A DNA stretch of 37,837 nt from Thermocrinis sp. (lineage in GTDB: Bacteria > Aquificota > Aquificia > Aquificales > Aquificaceae), in contig NZ_DAIQAX010000013.1 in assembly GCF_036781485.1 (NCBI RefSeq), forward strand, positions 1-37,837. Reading direction: 5' to 3'. Shown piece by piece: positions 23,701 through 32,573 of this stretch. The translations under genes were made by a program, and so were the position numbers. The notes below the pieces were generated by a model, which did not search any database, was not told the origin of the DNA, and saw only the letters and a program-made list of their open reading frames with translations. Each line of letters starts with the position of its first letter. Within the stretch, counting starts at the first letter, position 1.

Positions 23701-24742
23701 AGTAGGCTCTAACCTAATACAAACGCAGGAGGGGGACATAGACCTAAACCTTATAGCTAAGTTGGGCAGGGAAATAAAGACTTTAAAAGCTTTGGGAGAT
23801 CAAGTGGTGTTGGTGTCCTCTGGTGCGGTCCTTTGTGGTCTAAAAAAGCTAAACTTGCAAGAAAGGCCAAAAAGCTTGGTGGAAAAACAGGCAATTGCAG
23901 GCATAGGCCAAGCTTATCTTATGCATCTTTACGACATGGTCTTTTCAAACTATAAGTTGGTGCCTGCTCAGGTGCTTTTGACCTCTGACGTGTTTAGAGA
24001 AAAAACTAAGTTTGACAACGCAAAGAATGCCTTAGAGAAGCTTCTTGAAATGGGTGCGGTACCCATAATAAACGAGAACGACACCGTAGCGGTAGAAGAG
24101 CTACTTTTTGGGGACAACGACTTTTTGGCGGTGCATACCGCTTTTATGCTACAGGCAGACATGCTGGTGATCCTATCCACGGCTGGAGGGTTGAGGGACG
24201 AAGAGGATAGAGTAGTGCCAGTTGTGGAGGATGTAGATTCTGCTTTCAAGTGGGTAAAGGGTGTTAATTCTACCTATGGCACAGGTGGAATGCTGAGCAA
24301 ACTCACCGCCACGAAGATTGCAGTTAGCTTAGGTATTCCCGTGGTCATAACTGGAAAGGAGGATTCATTGGAAAATATAAAAGAAGGAAAAACTATGGGA
24401 ACCTTCTTTAAACCTTCAAAGCCCATAAAGCAAAGTAAAAGGGTGCTGGCTATGATGGAAGAGCCAAAGGGGGTGATATACATAGACGAGGGGGCATACA
24501 GAGCACTAAAGGACGGAAAAAGCCTTCTTCCTGCAGGCATAAAAAAGGTAGAGGGCAGTTTTCACAGGGGGCAGGTGGTAGTTCTTTACACGCAGGATAG
24601 CTTGCTCGCAGGAAAGGGAAAAACAAACTTCTCTTCCGAAGAATTAAAAAAGGTTTTGGGGAAGAAAGGAGAGGAGGTTAAGAGAATTTTAAAAACAAAC
24701 AAAGAGGAGGCTATTCACAGGGATAATTTGGTGGTTTTTTAG
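23684..24742 (+). CDS. proB: glutamate 5-kinase with PUA domain
   Basis: Catalyses ATP-dependent phosphorylation of glutamate, the first step of proline synthesis. The amino-acid-kinase domain spans about residues 1-255: VVKVGSNL, VLVSSGAV, INENDTVAVEEL, FGDNDFLA and YGTGGMLSKLTA. A C-terminal PUA domain (about 270-350; IYIDEGAYRALKDGKSLLPAGI) matches the full-length bacterial form. The ATG overlaps the GNAT gene by 17 bp. No proA is adjacent. Feedback inhibition by proline is general to the family. It converges with ispD, leaving a 7-bp gap. Confidence 0.94.
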   Translation: MRLVVKVGSNLIQTQEGDIDLNLIAKLGREIKTLKALGDQVVLVSSGAVLCGLKKLNLQERPKSLVEKQAIAGIGQAYLMHLYDMVFSNYKLVPAQVLLTSDVFREKTKFDNAKNALEKLLEMGAVPIINENDTVAVEELLFGDNDFLAVHTAFMLQADMLVILSTAGGLRDEEDRVVPVVEDVDSAFKWVKGVNSTYGTGGMLSKLTATKIAVSLGIPVVITGKEDSLENIKEGKTMGTFFKPSKPIKQSKRVLAMMEEPKGVIYIDEGAYRALKDGKSLLPAGIKKVEGSFHRGQVVVLYTQDSLLAGKGKTNFSSEELKKVLGKKGEEVKRILKTNKEEAIHRDNLVVF

Positions 24743-24749
24743 CAAACGC

Positions 24750-25388
24750 TCAAAGTAAAGCTTCTAAAAATCTTGCCAGCGCCAGATCCTCTGGATAGGT
24801 TATTTTTATGTTTGTTATCTCTCCCATTACTACACCTACCTTATAGCCGTATCTTTCCAACAGCATGGCATCGTCGGTAGAGTGAAAGCCCTCTGCCCTT
24901 GCTCTAAGGTGGCATTCTAAAAGGACTTTTCTCAAAAATCCTTGGGGCGTTTGGGAGTGCCAAAGGTTGGTTCTATCCACCGTTTTGATCACTATACCTT
25001 CCGAAACCTGCTTTAGAGTATCTCTGACAGGAATGGCGCATATTTTACCTTCAAACTGGCCAAGGTCTGAAACTTTCAAAAACAGCTCTTTGCTTGCAAA
25101 GGGACGAGCACAGTCGTGTATGACCACTATGTCTGTCTCTGCACTCAAAAGCCCTTCAAACACCGAATCCTGCCTTTCTTTCCCACCGCAGACCTTTTTA
25201 ACTTTACCAGGAACCTTTACTTTTTCCATATCCTCCTCTGGAAGGACGAGAATTACCTTATCAAAAAGATCTATCACTTTCTCCAAAGAGTGCATGTAAA
25301 GGGGCTTTTCTTTTAGCTTCAGGTATTGCTTTTTAAACCCAAGCCTTTTGCCTTCTCCTCCTGCAAGAAGAATAACTCCCTTTGTCAT
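24750..25388 (-). CDS. ispD: 2-C-methyl-D-erythritol 4-phosphate cytidylyltransferase
   Basis: Transfers CMP from CTP to MEP in the non-mevalonate isoprenoid route, which also supplies quinone side chains. The 212-residue Rossmann-like protein shows LLAGGEGKRLGFKKQY at the N-terminal nucleotide-binding loop, HDCARPF near residue 95, RTNLWHSQTPQGF, STDDAMLLE, and the C-terminal NIKITYPEDLALA, all IspD signatures. The ATG overlaps the uvrB stop as ATGA, so it is translationally coupled to uvrB; the two functions are unrelated, so this is operon packing. Confidence 0.95.
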   Translation of the reverse strand: MTKGVILLAGGEGKRLGFKKQYLKLKEKPLYMHSLEKVIDLFDKVILVLPEEDMEKVKVPGKVKKVCGGKERQDSVFEGLLSAETDIVVIHDCARPFASKELFLKVSDLGQFEGKICAIPVRDTLKQVSEGIVIKTVDRTNLWHSQTPQGFLRKVLLECHLRARAEGFHSTDDAMLLERYGYKVGVVMGEITNIKITYPEDLALARFLEALL

Positions 25389-27382
25389 ACTAAGTTCAAA
25401 AGCTCTCTGAGTTTTTTGATCTCGTCTCTGAGCTTTGCTGCCTTTTCAAACTCCCACCTCTTGGCGCACTCCCACATTTCCTTTTCCAGTTTGTTTATCT
25501 TTTCCACCAAGTCCTCTTCAGTTTTTACATCCTTTGGAAGTCTCAAGGGCAGTTTTACATAGTCAAGTTCTTCTATTGCTAAAAGCTCTTTGACGGGCTT
25601 TATTATGCTTTTTGGAATTATACCATGCTCCTTGTTGTATTTTTCCTGGATCTCTCTCCTTCTGTTTGTTTCTTCAATAGCCCTTTGCATGGATGGGGTT
25701 ATGCGGTCTGCGTAAAGTATAGCCTTTCCGTTTATGTTCCTTGCAGCCCTTCCGATCATCTGAATCAAAGAAGCGTAACTTCTTAAAAAACCTTCCTTGT
25801 CCGCATCCAATATGGCTACAAGAGAAACTTCGGGAAGGTCAAGCCCTTCCCTGAGAAGGTTTACACCAACCACAACGTCAATGCTTCCTTCCCTTAATTC
25901 TTTGACTATCTTTGCCCTTTCTATGGCGTCCAAGTCTGAGTGCATGTACTTTGCCTTTATGTCTCTCTCGTGAAGGTATTCAGAGATTTCTTCCGCAAGC
26001 CTTTTGGTAGTGGTAAGCACCAAAGCTCTTTCTTTTCTTCTTTTCCTTTCTTGGATCTCCTTTACCAAGTTCTCCAGCTGTCCCTTTGTGGGACGCACCT
26101 CCACCTCTGGGTCCAAAAGTCCCGTAGGTCTTACTATCTGTTCCACCACCACTCCCGCACTCCTTTCCAGCTCCCACTCTCCAGGAGTGGCAGAGACGTA
26201 TATAACTTGGTTTATCCGTTCCAAAAACTCTTCAAACTTCAAAGGTCTGTTGTCCAGGGCAGAGGGAAGTCTCCAGCCGTATTCTACTAACTTTTCCTTC
26301 CTTGATCTGTCTCCGTTATACATTGCCCTTATTTGAGGAATCGTCACATGGGACTCGTCTATTATTATCAAAAAGTCTTCCGGAAAGTAGTCAAGTAGGG
26401 TATAGGGAGGCTCTCCCGGCGCTCTCCCTTCAAAGTATCTTGAGTAGTTTTCTATGCCCTTGCAATGCCCAAGCTCCCTTATCATTTCAATGTCGTGCAT
26501 GGTTCTTTGATAAAGTCTTTGGGCTTCTACTTCTTTTCCTTGAGATTTAAACCACTTTACTCTTTCGTGCAGGTCCCTCTCAATCTGCTCAAGGGCTGAC
26601 TCTATGGTGTCCTTTGGGGCTATGTAGTGGGATGCTGGAAAGAGAACAACCTTTTGAAGGCCCTTTATCTTGTGTCTGTTAAAGGCATCTATGAGGGTTA
26701 TGCTTTCTATTTCGTCGTCCCAAAACTCCACCCTCACTATCTGGTCTTCTAAGTCCGAAGGTATGATCTCCAAAGCTCCACCTTTTATGGAAAAGGTAGC
26801 CCTCTTTATAGAATAGTCGTTCCTTTCGTAGCCAATCTCTACAAGCATTCTTGCAAGCTTTGTCTGACTGATTCTTTTACCAACCTCTAAGGGTATTCTC
26901 AAAGAATAGTATGCGCTGGGAGAACCAAGACCGTATATGCACGAAACAGAAGCTACAACTATCACATCCCTTCTTTCCAAAACCGATATGGTGGCGGAGT
27001 GTCTGTATCTTTCCAAGATTTCGTTTATGGATGCGTCCTTTTCTATGTAAAGGTCTTTTTCAGGTATGTAAGCCTCCGGTTGGTAGTAATCGTAGTAAGA
27101 TATAAAGTACTCCACTGCGTTGTTTGGAAAGAGCTCTTTCAACTCTCTGTAAAGCTGGGCTGCAAGGATTTTGTTGTGGGCTATTATAAGGGTGGGCTTT
27201 CCGTACTTGGCAATTACGTTTGCTATGGTAAAGGTCTTTCCTGTGCCAGTAGCTCCCAAAAGCACCTGCTCTTTTACGCCCTGCCTTAGCCCTTCAAGAA
27301 GCTCCTCAATAGCCTTTGGCTGGTCTCCCGCAGGCTTTAGAGAAGTTTCAAGCCTATAGACCTCTTCCTTTAACCTGACCAT
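25385..27382 (-). CDS. uvrB: excinuclease ABC subunit B
   Basis: A 665-residue helicase-like damage-verification subunit of nucleotide excision repair, partner of UvrA and UvrC. Walker A is LLGATGTGKTFT near residue 41. The beta-hairpin region reads YYDYYQPEAYIPEKDLYIEK. DESHVTIPQ carries the Walker B-type motif. The C-terminal helicase domain has LLREGLDLPEV and QMIGRAARN. The UVR coiled coil (EKEMWECAKRWEFEKAAKLRDEIKKL in part) at the C-terminus is the UvrC contact. The ATG follows a TATAAC by only 5 bases. Confidence 0.97.
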   Translation of the reverse strand: MVRLKEEVYRLETSLKPAGDQPKAIEELLEGLRQGVKEQVLLGATGTGKTFTIANVIAKYGKPTLIIAHNKILAAQLYRELKELFPNNAVEYFISYYDYYQPEAYIPEKDLYIEKDASINEILERYRHSATISVLERRDVIVVASVSCIYGLGSPSAYYSLRIPLEVGKRISQTKLARMLVEIGYERNDYSIKRATFSIKGGALEIIPSDLEDQIVRVEFWDDEIESITLIDAFNRHKIKGLQKVVLFPASHYIAPKDTIESALEQIERDLHERVKWFKSQGKEVEAQRLYQRTMHDIEMIRELGHCKGIENYSRYFEGRAPGEPPYTLLDYFPEDFLIIIDESHVTIPQIRAMYNGDRSRKEKLVEYGWRLPSALDNRPLKFEEFLERINQVIYVSATPGEWELERSAGVVVEQIVRPTGLLDPEVEVRPTKGQLENLVKEIQERKRRKERALVLTTTKRLAEEISEYLHERDIKAKYMHSDLDAIERAKIVKELREGSIDVVVGVNLLREGLDLPEVSLVAILDADKEGFLRSYASLIQMIGRAARNINGKAILYADRITPSMQRAIEETNRRREIQEKYNKEHGIIPKSIIKPVKELLAIEELDYVKLPLRLPKDVKTEEDLVEKINKLEKEMWECAKRWEFEKAAKLRDEIKKLRELLNLV

Positions 27383-27387
27383 ACGAT

Positions 27388-27395
27388 GTTATAAT
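27388..27395. promoter_or_regulatory. overlapping divergent -10 boxes between uvrB and arsB
   Basis: Plus-strand TATAAT at 27390-27395 is preceded by TG at 27387-27388, an extended -10, and lies 21 bases before the arsB ATG. On the minus strand TATAAC at 27393-27388 lies 5 bases before the uvrB ATG. Both promoters would use the same few base pairs, so RNA polymerase binding should be mutually exclusive. No ArsR-like operator is recognised. Confidence 0.45.
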
Positions 27396-27416
27396 TTATG
27401 CGTTTTTTAGCTGCTT

Positions 27417-28724
27417 ATGGAAAAAGTGCTTGCAGCCTCTGTCTTTTTGTTGACTCTCCTTTTGGTCATCTTCAAACCCAAGGGGCTTGGCATAGGTTGG
27501 TCTGCGTGGATTGGCGCTTCTCTTTGCATACTTTTTGGTCTTGTATCTTTTGAAGATGTTCTGCGCATAACATCCATCGTCTGGGACGCTACTTTAGCTT
27601 TTGTCTTTCTGATATTCATCTCCATAGTCCTTGATAAGGCTGGGATGTTTGAGTGGATGGCCCTAAAGGCAATTGGCTATGCCAAAGGAAACGGTGTTCT
27701 TCTTTTTGTATTTTTGATGCTATTGGGCGCTTTCATATCAGCCATCTTTGCCAACGATGGAGCATCTCTGATGCTTACTCCCATCATCTACTCAAAGATC
27801 AAGTACCTTAACCTTTCAAAAAAATACATGCTTCCCTACATAATGGGCAGTGGTTTTGTGGCAGATACTTCAAGCCTGCCCCTTGTTATTTCAAACCTGA
27901 CCAACATAATAACCGCCCACTTCTTTGGTATAGACTTTTGGAGCTATGCGCTTTTGATGTTTTTCCCAAACTTAGTATCTGTTGCCTCAAGCATAATGGT
28001 GCTGTTTTTGTTCTACAGAAAGGACCTACTCAGAAAGTACGAGCGGGAAGTTTTAGAGTCTTTACCCGCCAAGTATGCCATAAGGGATGGTTTTGTGTTC
28101 CGCATTGGGTGGTTCGTTATCCTTCTTATGGGTCTTAGCTTTTTGCTTTTTGAGCTTTTAAAGGTTTACGTTCCCTTTTCTGTAATCTTGGGTCTATGTG
28201 CCCTTGCACTTGCCTTTTCAAGCCTAAAAAACCGCATAGTTTCCATAGAAGAGACAGCCCGTCTCACTCCGTGGAACATTGTTTTCTTCTCAATCGGTAT
28301 GTATGTGGTAGTCTATTCTTTAAACAACGTGGGCTTTACTCGTCTTTTGGTGCACCTCATAAGAGAGTTCTACCAACTTGGCGATGTGCAAGCTATACTT
28401 ATTACAGGAGTTCTATCCACTGTCCTTTCTGCTACGATGAACAACCTTCCTACTGTAATGTTAATGAACCTCTCCATAGACAGTGCAAACCTACCGGACA
28501 AGATCACACAGTTTTTGGCACTGGCAAACTTAGTGGGAACAAACATAGGACCTAAACTCACTCCCATTGGCTCCCTTGCAACCCTCCTTTGGCTTCATGT
28601 GCTGGAAAACAAAGGAATAAGCATATCCTGGGGATACTACTTAAAGGTGGGTTTTGTTCTTACCTTGCCCATATTACTTGCCACCTTGCTCGCTCTATGC
28701 ACAGTTTATCTTGTGGTATTATAA
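27417..28724 (+). CDS. arsB: arsenite efflux transporter ArsB
   Basis: A 435-residue inner-membrane carrier exporting arsenite (and antimonite). About 12 hydrophobic spans are visible. It follows E. coli ArsB closely from memory: FKPKGLGIGWSAWIGA near residue 20, FANDGASLMLTPI near 118, GSGFVADTSSLPLVISNLTN, FSIGMYVVVYSLNN, MNNLPTVMLMNLSID, and GPKLTPIGSLATLLWLHVL. These favour ArsB over NhaD-type antiporters of the same superfamily. arsC follows after 9 bp. There is no arsA ATPase or arsR regulator in the window. Confidence 0.93.
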   Translation: MEKVLAASVFLLTLLLVIFKPKGLGIGWSAWIGASLCILFGLVSFEDVLRITSIVWDATLAFVFLIFISIVLDKAGMFEWMALKAIGYAKGNGVLLFVFLMLLGAFISAIFANDGASLMLTPIIYSKIKYLNLSKKYMLPYIMGSGFVADTSSLPLVISNLTNIITAHFFGIDFWSYALLMFFPNLVSVASSIMVLFLFYRKDLLRKYEREVLESLPAKYAIRDGFVFRIGWFVILLMGLSFLLFELLKVYVPFSVILGLCALALAFSSLKNRIVSIEETARLTPWNIVFFSIGMYVVVYSLNNVGFTRLLVHLIREFYQLGDVQAILITGVLSTVLSATMNNLPTVMLMNLSIDSANLPDKITQFLALANLVGTNIGPKLTPIGSLATLLWLHVLENKGISISWGYYLKVGFVLTLPILLATLLALCTVYLVVL

Positions 28725-28733
28725 TAGGCTAAG

Positions 28734-29156
28734 ATGAAAATAGGCTTTGTATGCACAGGAAATTCTGCCAGAAGTCAGATGGCGGAAGGCTTTGCCAAAC
28801 ATTTTGCTAAGCTATACAACAAGGCTTTAGAAATTTACTCTGCAGGTTCCAATCCCGCTTCCTCTGTAAATCCTTTAGCAATAAAAGTTATGGCTGAGAT
28901 AGGTATAGATATTTCTTCTCAACACACTAAGTCCTTACAGGACATACCTTACGGAGAGCTTGACTTGGTTATAACCCTCTGCGACGATGCAGCGGAAAAT
29001 TGTCCTTTTGTGCCCGGTGCAAAGATGGAGCACTGGAGCCTTCCGGACCCTGCAAAGGCCGAAGGTTCAGAAGAAGAAAAGCTTGCCTTTTTCAGAAAAG
29101 TAAGGAACGAGCTGAGGGAAAGAATTGAAAAGCTAATCAGAGATCTGGGAGCCTGA
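28734..29156 (+). CDS. arsC: arsenate reductase, thioredoxin-coupled (low-MW phosphatase type)
   Basis: Reduces arsenate to arsenite, which ArsB then exports. The 140-residue protein has the phosphatase-like P-loop CTGNSARS with Cys7, and the resolving pair Cys83 and Cys90 in LCDDAAENCPFVPG. This matches the three-cysteine relay of the Staphylococcus aureus-type enzyme rather than the glutaredoxin-coupled E. coli type. HWSLPDPAKAEG provides the general-acid aspartate loop. It lies 9 bp after arsB, surely cotranscribed. The 3' end overlaps valS by 24 bp. Confidence 0.95.
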   Translation: MKIGFVCTGNSARSQMAEGFAKHFAKLYNKALEIYSAGSNPASSVNPLAIKVMAEIGIDISSQHTKSLQDIPYGELDLVITLCDDAAENCPFVPGAKMEHWSLPDPAKAEGSEEEKLAFFRKVRNELRERIEKLIRDLGA

Positions 29157-32100
29157 CATCACCTCTTCCAAAAGCTCTATAAGGGACTTTATCTTTTCCT
29201 TTTCTTGGGACAACTCTAGGACCGCTTGTCTTACTTTTTCCACCTCTTCTTCTGGTGCCCTTTCTAAGAATTGGCGGTTTTCCAGTCTTCTTTGGAAAGT
29301 ATCTAAGGACTTTTCCGCCTCTGCTAGTTTTTTGCTGTAAGACTGCAAAAGCTCCTGAACGTTCACGTTCCCCTCTACTGGTATGAAGAATTCAAAGTCC
29401 TTTGAAAAACCTGCTATACAGCCGGAGGGTCTGTCGGAAACTTCCACAAGCTCCTCCACCTTTGCCAGAGCCTTTATGTAGTCTTCAAAGGCTTTTACCA
29501 ACTCCAAAGATCGGTTTGCTCTATAGAAAAGCTTTATCTTTTTAGAAGGCTCTATCCTCAGGTCACTCCTAAGAGACCTTATGGAAGTGATTATCTGCTT
29601 TAGCCTTTCTACCTTCTCTTTTGCTTCCGGATACACTTCCTGAGGATTGTAGGTGGGATAGCTCTCAAGGGAAAGGCTTTCTTTGTTTGAGGTGGGAAGA
29701 TGATGGTAGAGTTCTTCGGTTATGAAGGGCATGAAGGGATGAAGAAGCTTTAGGATCCTGTCAAACACCATCAAAAGAAAGGCTTGAGCAGTTATGCTTT
29801 CCTTCTCTATCCTGTCCTTTTCCTCTTCGCTTTGAGCCTTTGCATAGAGCCTAAGCTTGCTCATCTCTATGTACCAGTCGCAAAACTCTGACCAGATAAA
29901 CTCATAAAGGTTCTGACAGGCTAAAGAAAACTCGTATTCCTCAAGAGCTTTATTCACCTTTTGAACGGTTTCATTCAAAAGTGTGAGGATCCAAAGGTCT
30001 TCCCACCTTGGCGGTGCCATGTAGGGCATCTTAGAAAGGAGGTCTTCATCCAGGTTTAGAAGTATAAACCTTCCTGCGTTCCAAAGCTTATTGGCAAAGT
30101 GTTTATACCCTTCAAACCTTTTCTCCGAAAGCCTTACATCCCTTCCCTGCTGGGTAAGAATGGCTAAGGTAAATCTTAGAGCATCCGCACCGTATTTTTC
30201 TATAATATCAAGTGGGTCTATTACGTTTCCTTTTGTTTTTGACATCTTCTGCCCTCTTTCGTCCCTAACCAAAGCGTGTATATAAACATCCTCAAAGGGA
30301 ATATCCTCCATGAAAAACATCCCCATCATGATCATTCTGGCGACCCAAAAGAAGATTATGTCAAAGCCCGTCACTAGAAGGTTAGTTGGATAAAGGCTTT
30401 TTAGGTCCTCCGTGTTTTCGGGATAGCCAAAGACTCCAAAGGGCCAAAGGGCAGAGGAAAACCAAGTATCAAGAACATCAGTTTCCCACTCAAGATTTTC
30501 CGATCCACACTTTTTACAGTAAAGCACGAACCTAAACTTCTTCGTTTGAGGGTTATACCTATATCTGCTTCTTCTGTTCGTTAGCAGTGCGGTAGGATTA
30601 AGGTCTTGAGTGAAGAAGAGCCTAAGGGAATGGGCAGAAACATCAGTAGCGTGGTATTTGTGAAAGACAAACTTTTTGTAAAATTCAAGCACGGTTAGCT
30701 CTGGATGGACAAAGGATGGAGACTTTAAAACCGCTTCTACCTCCTCCGGTGTAAATTCTTCCTTTATCTTTCCGTCCGCAAGGAGGTTGAAAACAAGTTT
30801 GTCATAAACTCGGTCAAAGTCGTCGTCTGTAAAAACGTTTACGTGTCCGCAATCTTTGCAATACCAAACGGGTATGCGATGTCCCCACCATATCTGACGG
30901 GATATGCACCAGTCCCTCAGATTTTCCATCCACTGCAGGTAAATCTTCTTCCAATTTTCTGGCACAAAACGCACCCTTCTTTCCTCTTCCCAAACCTTTT
31001 TATCTTTTTCCCACTTGACCTTTAAAGACTTTTGAACCGCTTCAAAGAGCACTTGCCCCTCTTCTAAGGTTTTTTCCCCTACCTTTAGTCCCTCTTGGTC
31101 CGCAATCAAAAGAAGGCTTCCTTCCAGCCTTTCCTCCGAGCCTTCCCTCAAAAGAACTGCACCGTTATTTGCCTTAACTATAAGGTTGGCTTTCCTTAAA
31201 CTTTCTCCAGTTTCCTTTGCAGCATGCAGCAGATCCTCCCTACCTTCTGGAACGTAAACATAAGATAGCTCCCCATCCTTTTTACCCACTACGAACTCTA
31301 TACCCTCTCCTATCAAAACCACGAGCTTTGTTTTTTGGTCTTTTACTACCTTTAGCGTGACCTCTAACCCTTGTGTGTATAAAATCTGAAGGTTAGTTTC
31401 TTTTTCCTTTTTCTGAAGGTATCCAAGCACTGCCTGCACTGCCTTTTCCTTTATCCTTGGGTCCGAAACTTTGACAAACCACTGGGCAGATACCATAGGC
31501 TCAAGGACAGTTTTACATCTGTAGCACTTTCCTACGCTGTGTCTGTGGTTTTCCACCTTTTCAAGAAGACCAAGCTCTTCTAATCTTTGCACTATCCTTT
31601 TTCTTGCCTCGTACCTGTCAAGCCCTGCAAACTCTCCCCCATTTTCGTTGATCCTTGCAAACTCATCCATTATCTGCACCACCTCAAGTCCGTGGGTTTT
31701 GCCTATCTCAAAGTCCAGCGGGTCGTGAGCTGGAGTGATTTTTACTGCTCCTGTTCCAAATTCGGGCTTTACCCTCTCGTCCGCTATTATGGGTATTACT
31801 CTATTTACGAAGGGAAGTCTAACTTTTTTACCTATAAGAGACTTATACCTTTCGTCTTCTGGATGGACTGCTACCGCAGTGTCTCCAAGCATAGTTTCTG
31901 GTCTTGTGGTTGCAACGGTTATTAAACCTTCCTCTCCTTCCAACGGATACCTTATGTAATAGAGCTTTCCCTCTTCCTCTTCGTGCTCTACCTCCAGGTC
32001 CGAAAGGGCAGTAAGGTCCTTAGGACACCAATTTACTATGTACTCCCCCCTGTATATTAAACCTTCCTCGTAGAGCCTTTTAAAGGCATATCTAACAAGC

Positions 32101-32555
32101 CTTGAAAAGCCTTCATCTAAGGTAAATCTTTCTCTTTTCCAATCTACGCTTGCGCCAAGTTTTATAAGTTGGTCCCTTATGCTGTTTCTTGACTGAGGCA
32201 CCCATTCCCACACCCTCTTTAAAAACTCCTCCCTTCCCATTTCAAGCCTGTTTTTCCCTTCCTCCTGCACCTTTTTATCCACCACGTATTGCGTAGCTAT
32301 GCCCGCATGGTCAAACCCCGGAACCCAAACCACATCTTTGCCAAGCATTCTCTGCCATCTACAGACTATGTCCTGAAGGGTAATGTTAAGAGCATGCCCC
32401 ATGTGAAGGGATCCAGTTACATTAGGTGGTGGAATGACAACCGAAAATCTATCCTTTGGATTTGGCTTTGGACAGTGATATATGGCAGAAGATAGCCACC
32501 TTTGGGAGTGTTTGCTTTCAACTTCTAAGTGATTGTATTCTTTGATGTCTTTCAT
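29133..32555 (-). CDS. valS: valyl-tRNA synthetase with two large insertions
   Basis: Class I synthetase charging tRNA-Val, 1140 residues against roughly 860-950 usual. HMGH is at 51-54, CP1 editing motif TTRPETMLGDTAVAVHP at 216-232, RDWCISRQIWWGHRIP at 547-562, DVLDTWFSSALWPF at 693-706, KMSKT at 770-774, and a C-terminal coiled coil after about 1070. One insertion of about 145 residues lies between KAVQAV (371-376) and RVRFVPENW (527). Another of about 90 lies inside the zinc knuckle, between CKDC (566-569) and CKKC (680-683). Both keep frame and composition. The ATG follows TATAAT by 9 bases. Confidence 0.95.
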   Translation of the reverse strand: MKDIKEYNHLEVESKHSQRWLSSAIYHCPKPNPKDRFSVVIPPPNVTGSLHMGHALNITLQDIVCRWQRMLGKDVVWVPGFDHAGIATQYVVDKKVQEEGKNRLEMGREEFLKRVWEWVPQSRNSIRDQLIKLGASVDWKRERFTLDEGFSRLVRYAFKRLYEEGLIYRGEYIVNWCPKDLTALSDLEVEHEEEEGKLYYIRYPLEGEEGLITVATTRPETMLGDTAVAVHPEDERYKSLIGKKVRLPFVNRVIPIIADERVKPEFGTGAVKITPAHDPLDFEIGKTHGLEVVQIMDEFARINENGGEFAGLDRYEARKRIVQRLEELGLLEKVENHRHSVGKCYRCKTVLEPMVSAQWFVKVSDPRIKEKAVQAVLGYLQKKEKETNLQILYTQGLEVTLKVVKDQKTKLVVLIGEGIEFVVGKKDGELSYVYVPEGREDLLHAAKETGESLRKANLIVKANNGAVLLREGSEERLEGSLLLIADQEGLKVGEKTLEEGQVLFEAVQKSLKVKWEKDKKVWEEERRVRFVPENWKKIYLQWMENLRDWCISRQIWWGHRIPVWYCKDCGHVNVFTDDDFDRVYDKLVFNLLADGKIKEEFTPEEVEAVLKSPSFVHPELTVLEFYKKFVFHKYHATDVSAHSLRLFFTQDLNPTALLTNRRSRYRYNPQTKKFRFVLYCKKCGSENLEWETDVLDTWFSSALWPFGVFGYPENTEDLKSLYPTNLLVTGFDIIFFWVARMIMMGMFFMEDIPFEDVYIHALVRDERGQKMSKTKGNVIDPLDIIEKYGADALRFTLAILTQQGRDVRLSEKRFEGYKHFANKLWNAGRFILLNLDEDLLSKMPYMAPPRWEDLWILTLLNETVQKVNKALEEYEFSLACQNLYEFIWSEFCDWYIEMSKLRLYAKAQSEEEKDRIEKESITAQAFLLMVFDRILKLLHPFMPFITEELYHHLPTSNKESLSLESYPTYNPQEVYPEAKEKVERLKQIITSIRSLRSDLRIEPSKKIKLFYRANRSLELVKAFEDYIKALAKVEELVEVSDRPSGCIAGFSKDFEFFIPVEGNVNVQELLQSYSKKLAEAEKSLDTFQRRLENRQFLERAPEEEVEKVRQAVLELSQEKEKIKSLIELLEEVMSGSQISD

Positions 32556-32564
32556 AAAAAGAAA

Positions 32565-32570
32565 ATTATA
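32565..32570 (-). promoter_or_regulatory. -10 box of valS
   Basis: Minus-strand TATAAT at 32570-32565, then 9 bases and the valS ATG: the same spacing as at ileS. No Shine-Dalgarno or good -35 is seen. It lies in the 18-bp gap after flgA, so valS probably has its own nearly leaderless transcript. Confidence 0.45.
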
Positions 32571-32573
32571 ACC

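Noticed and set aside
30528..31424. The ValRS insertions as inteins
   Set aside because: The segments do not begin with Cys/Ser/Thr at a conserved extein junction, lack a terminal His-Asn pair, and show no splicing blocks.
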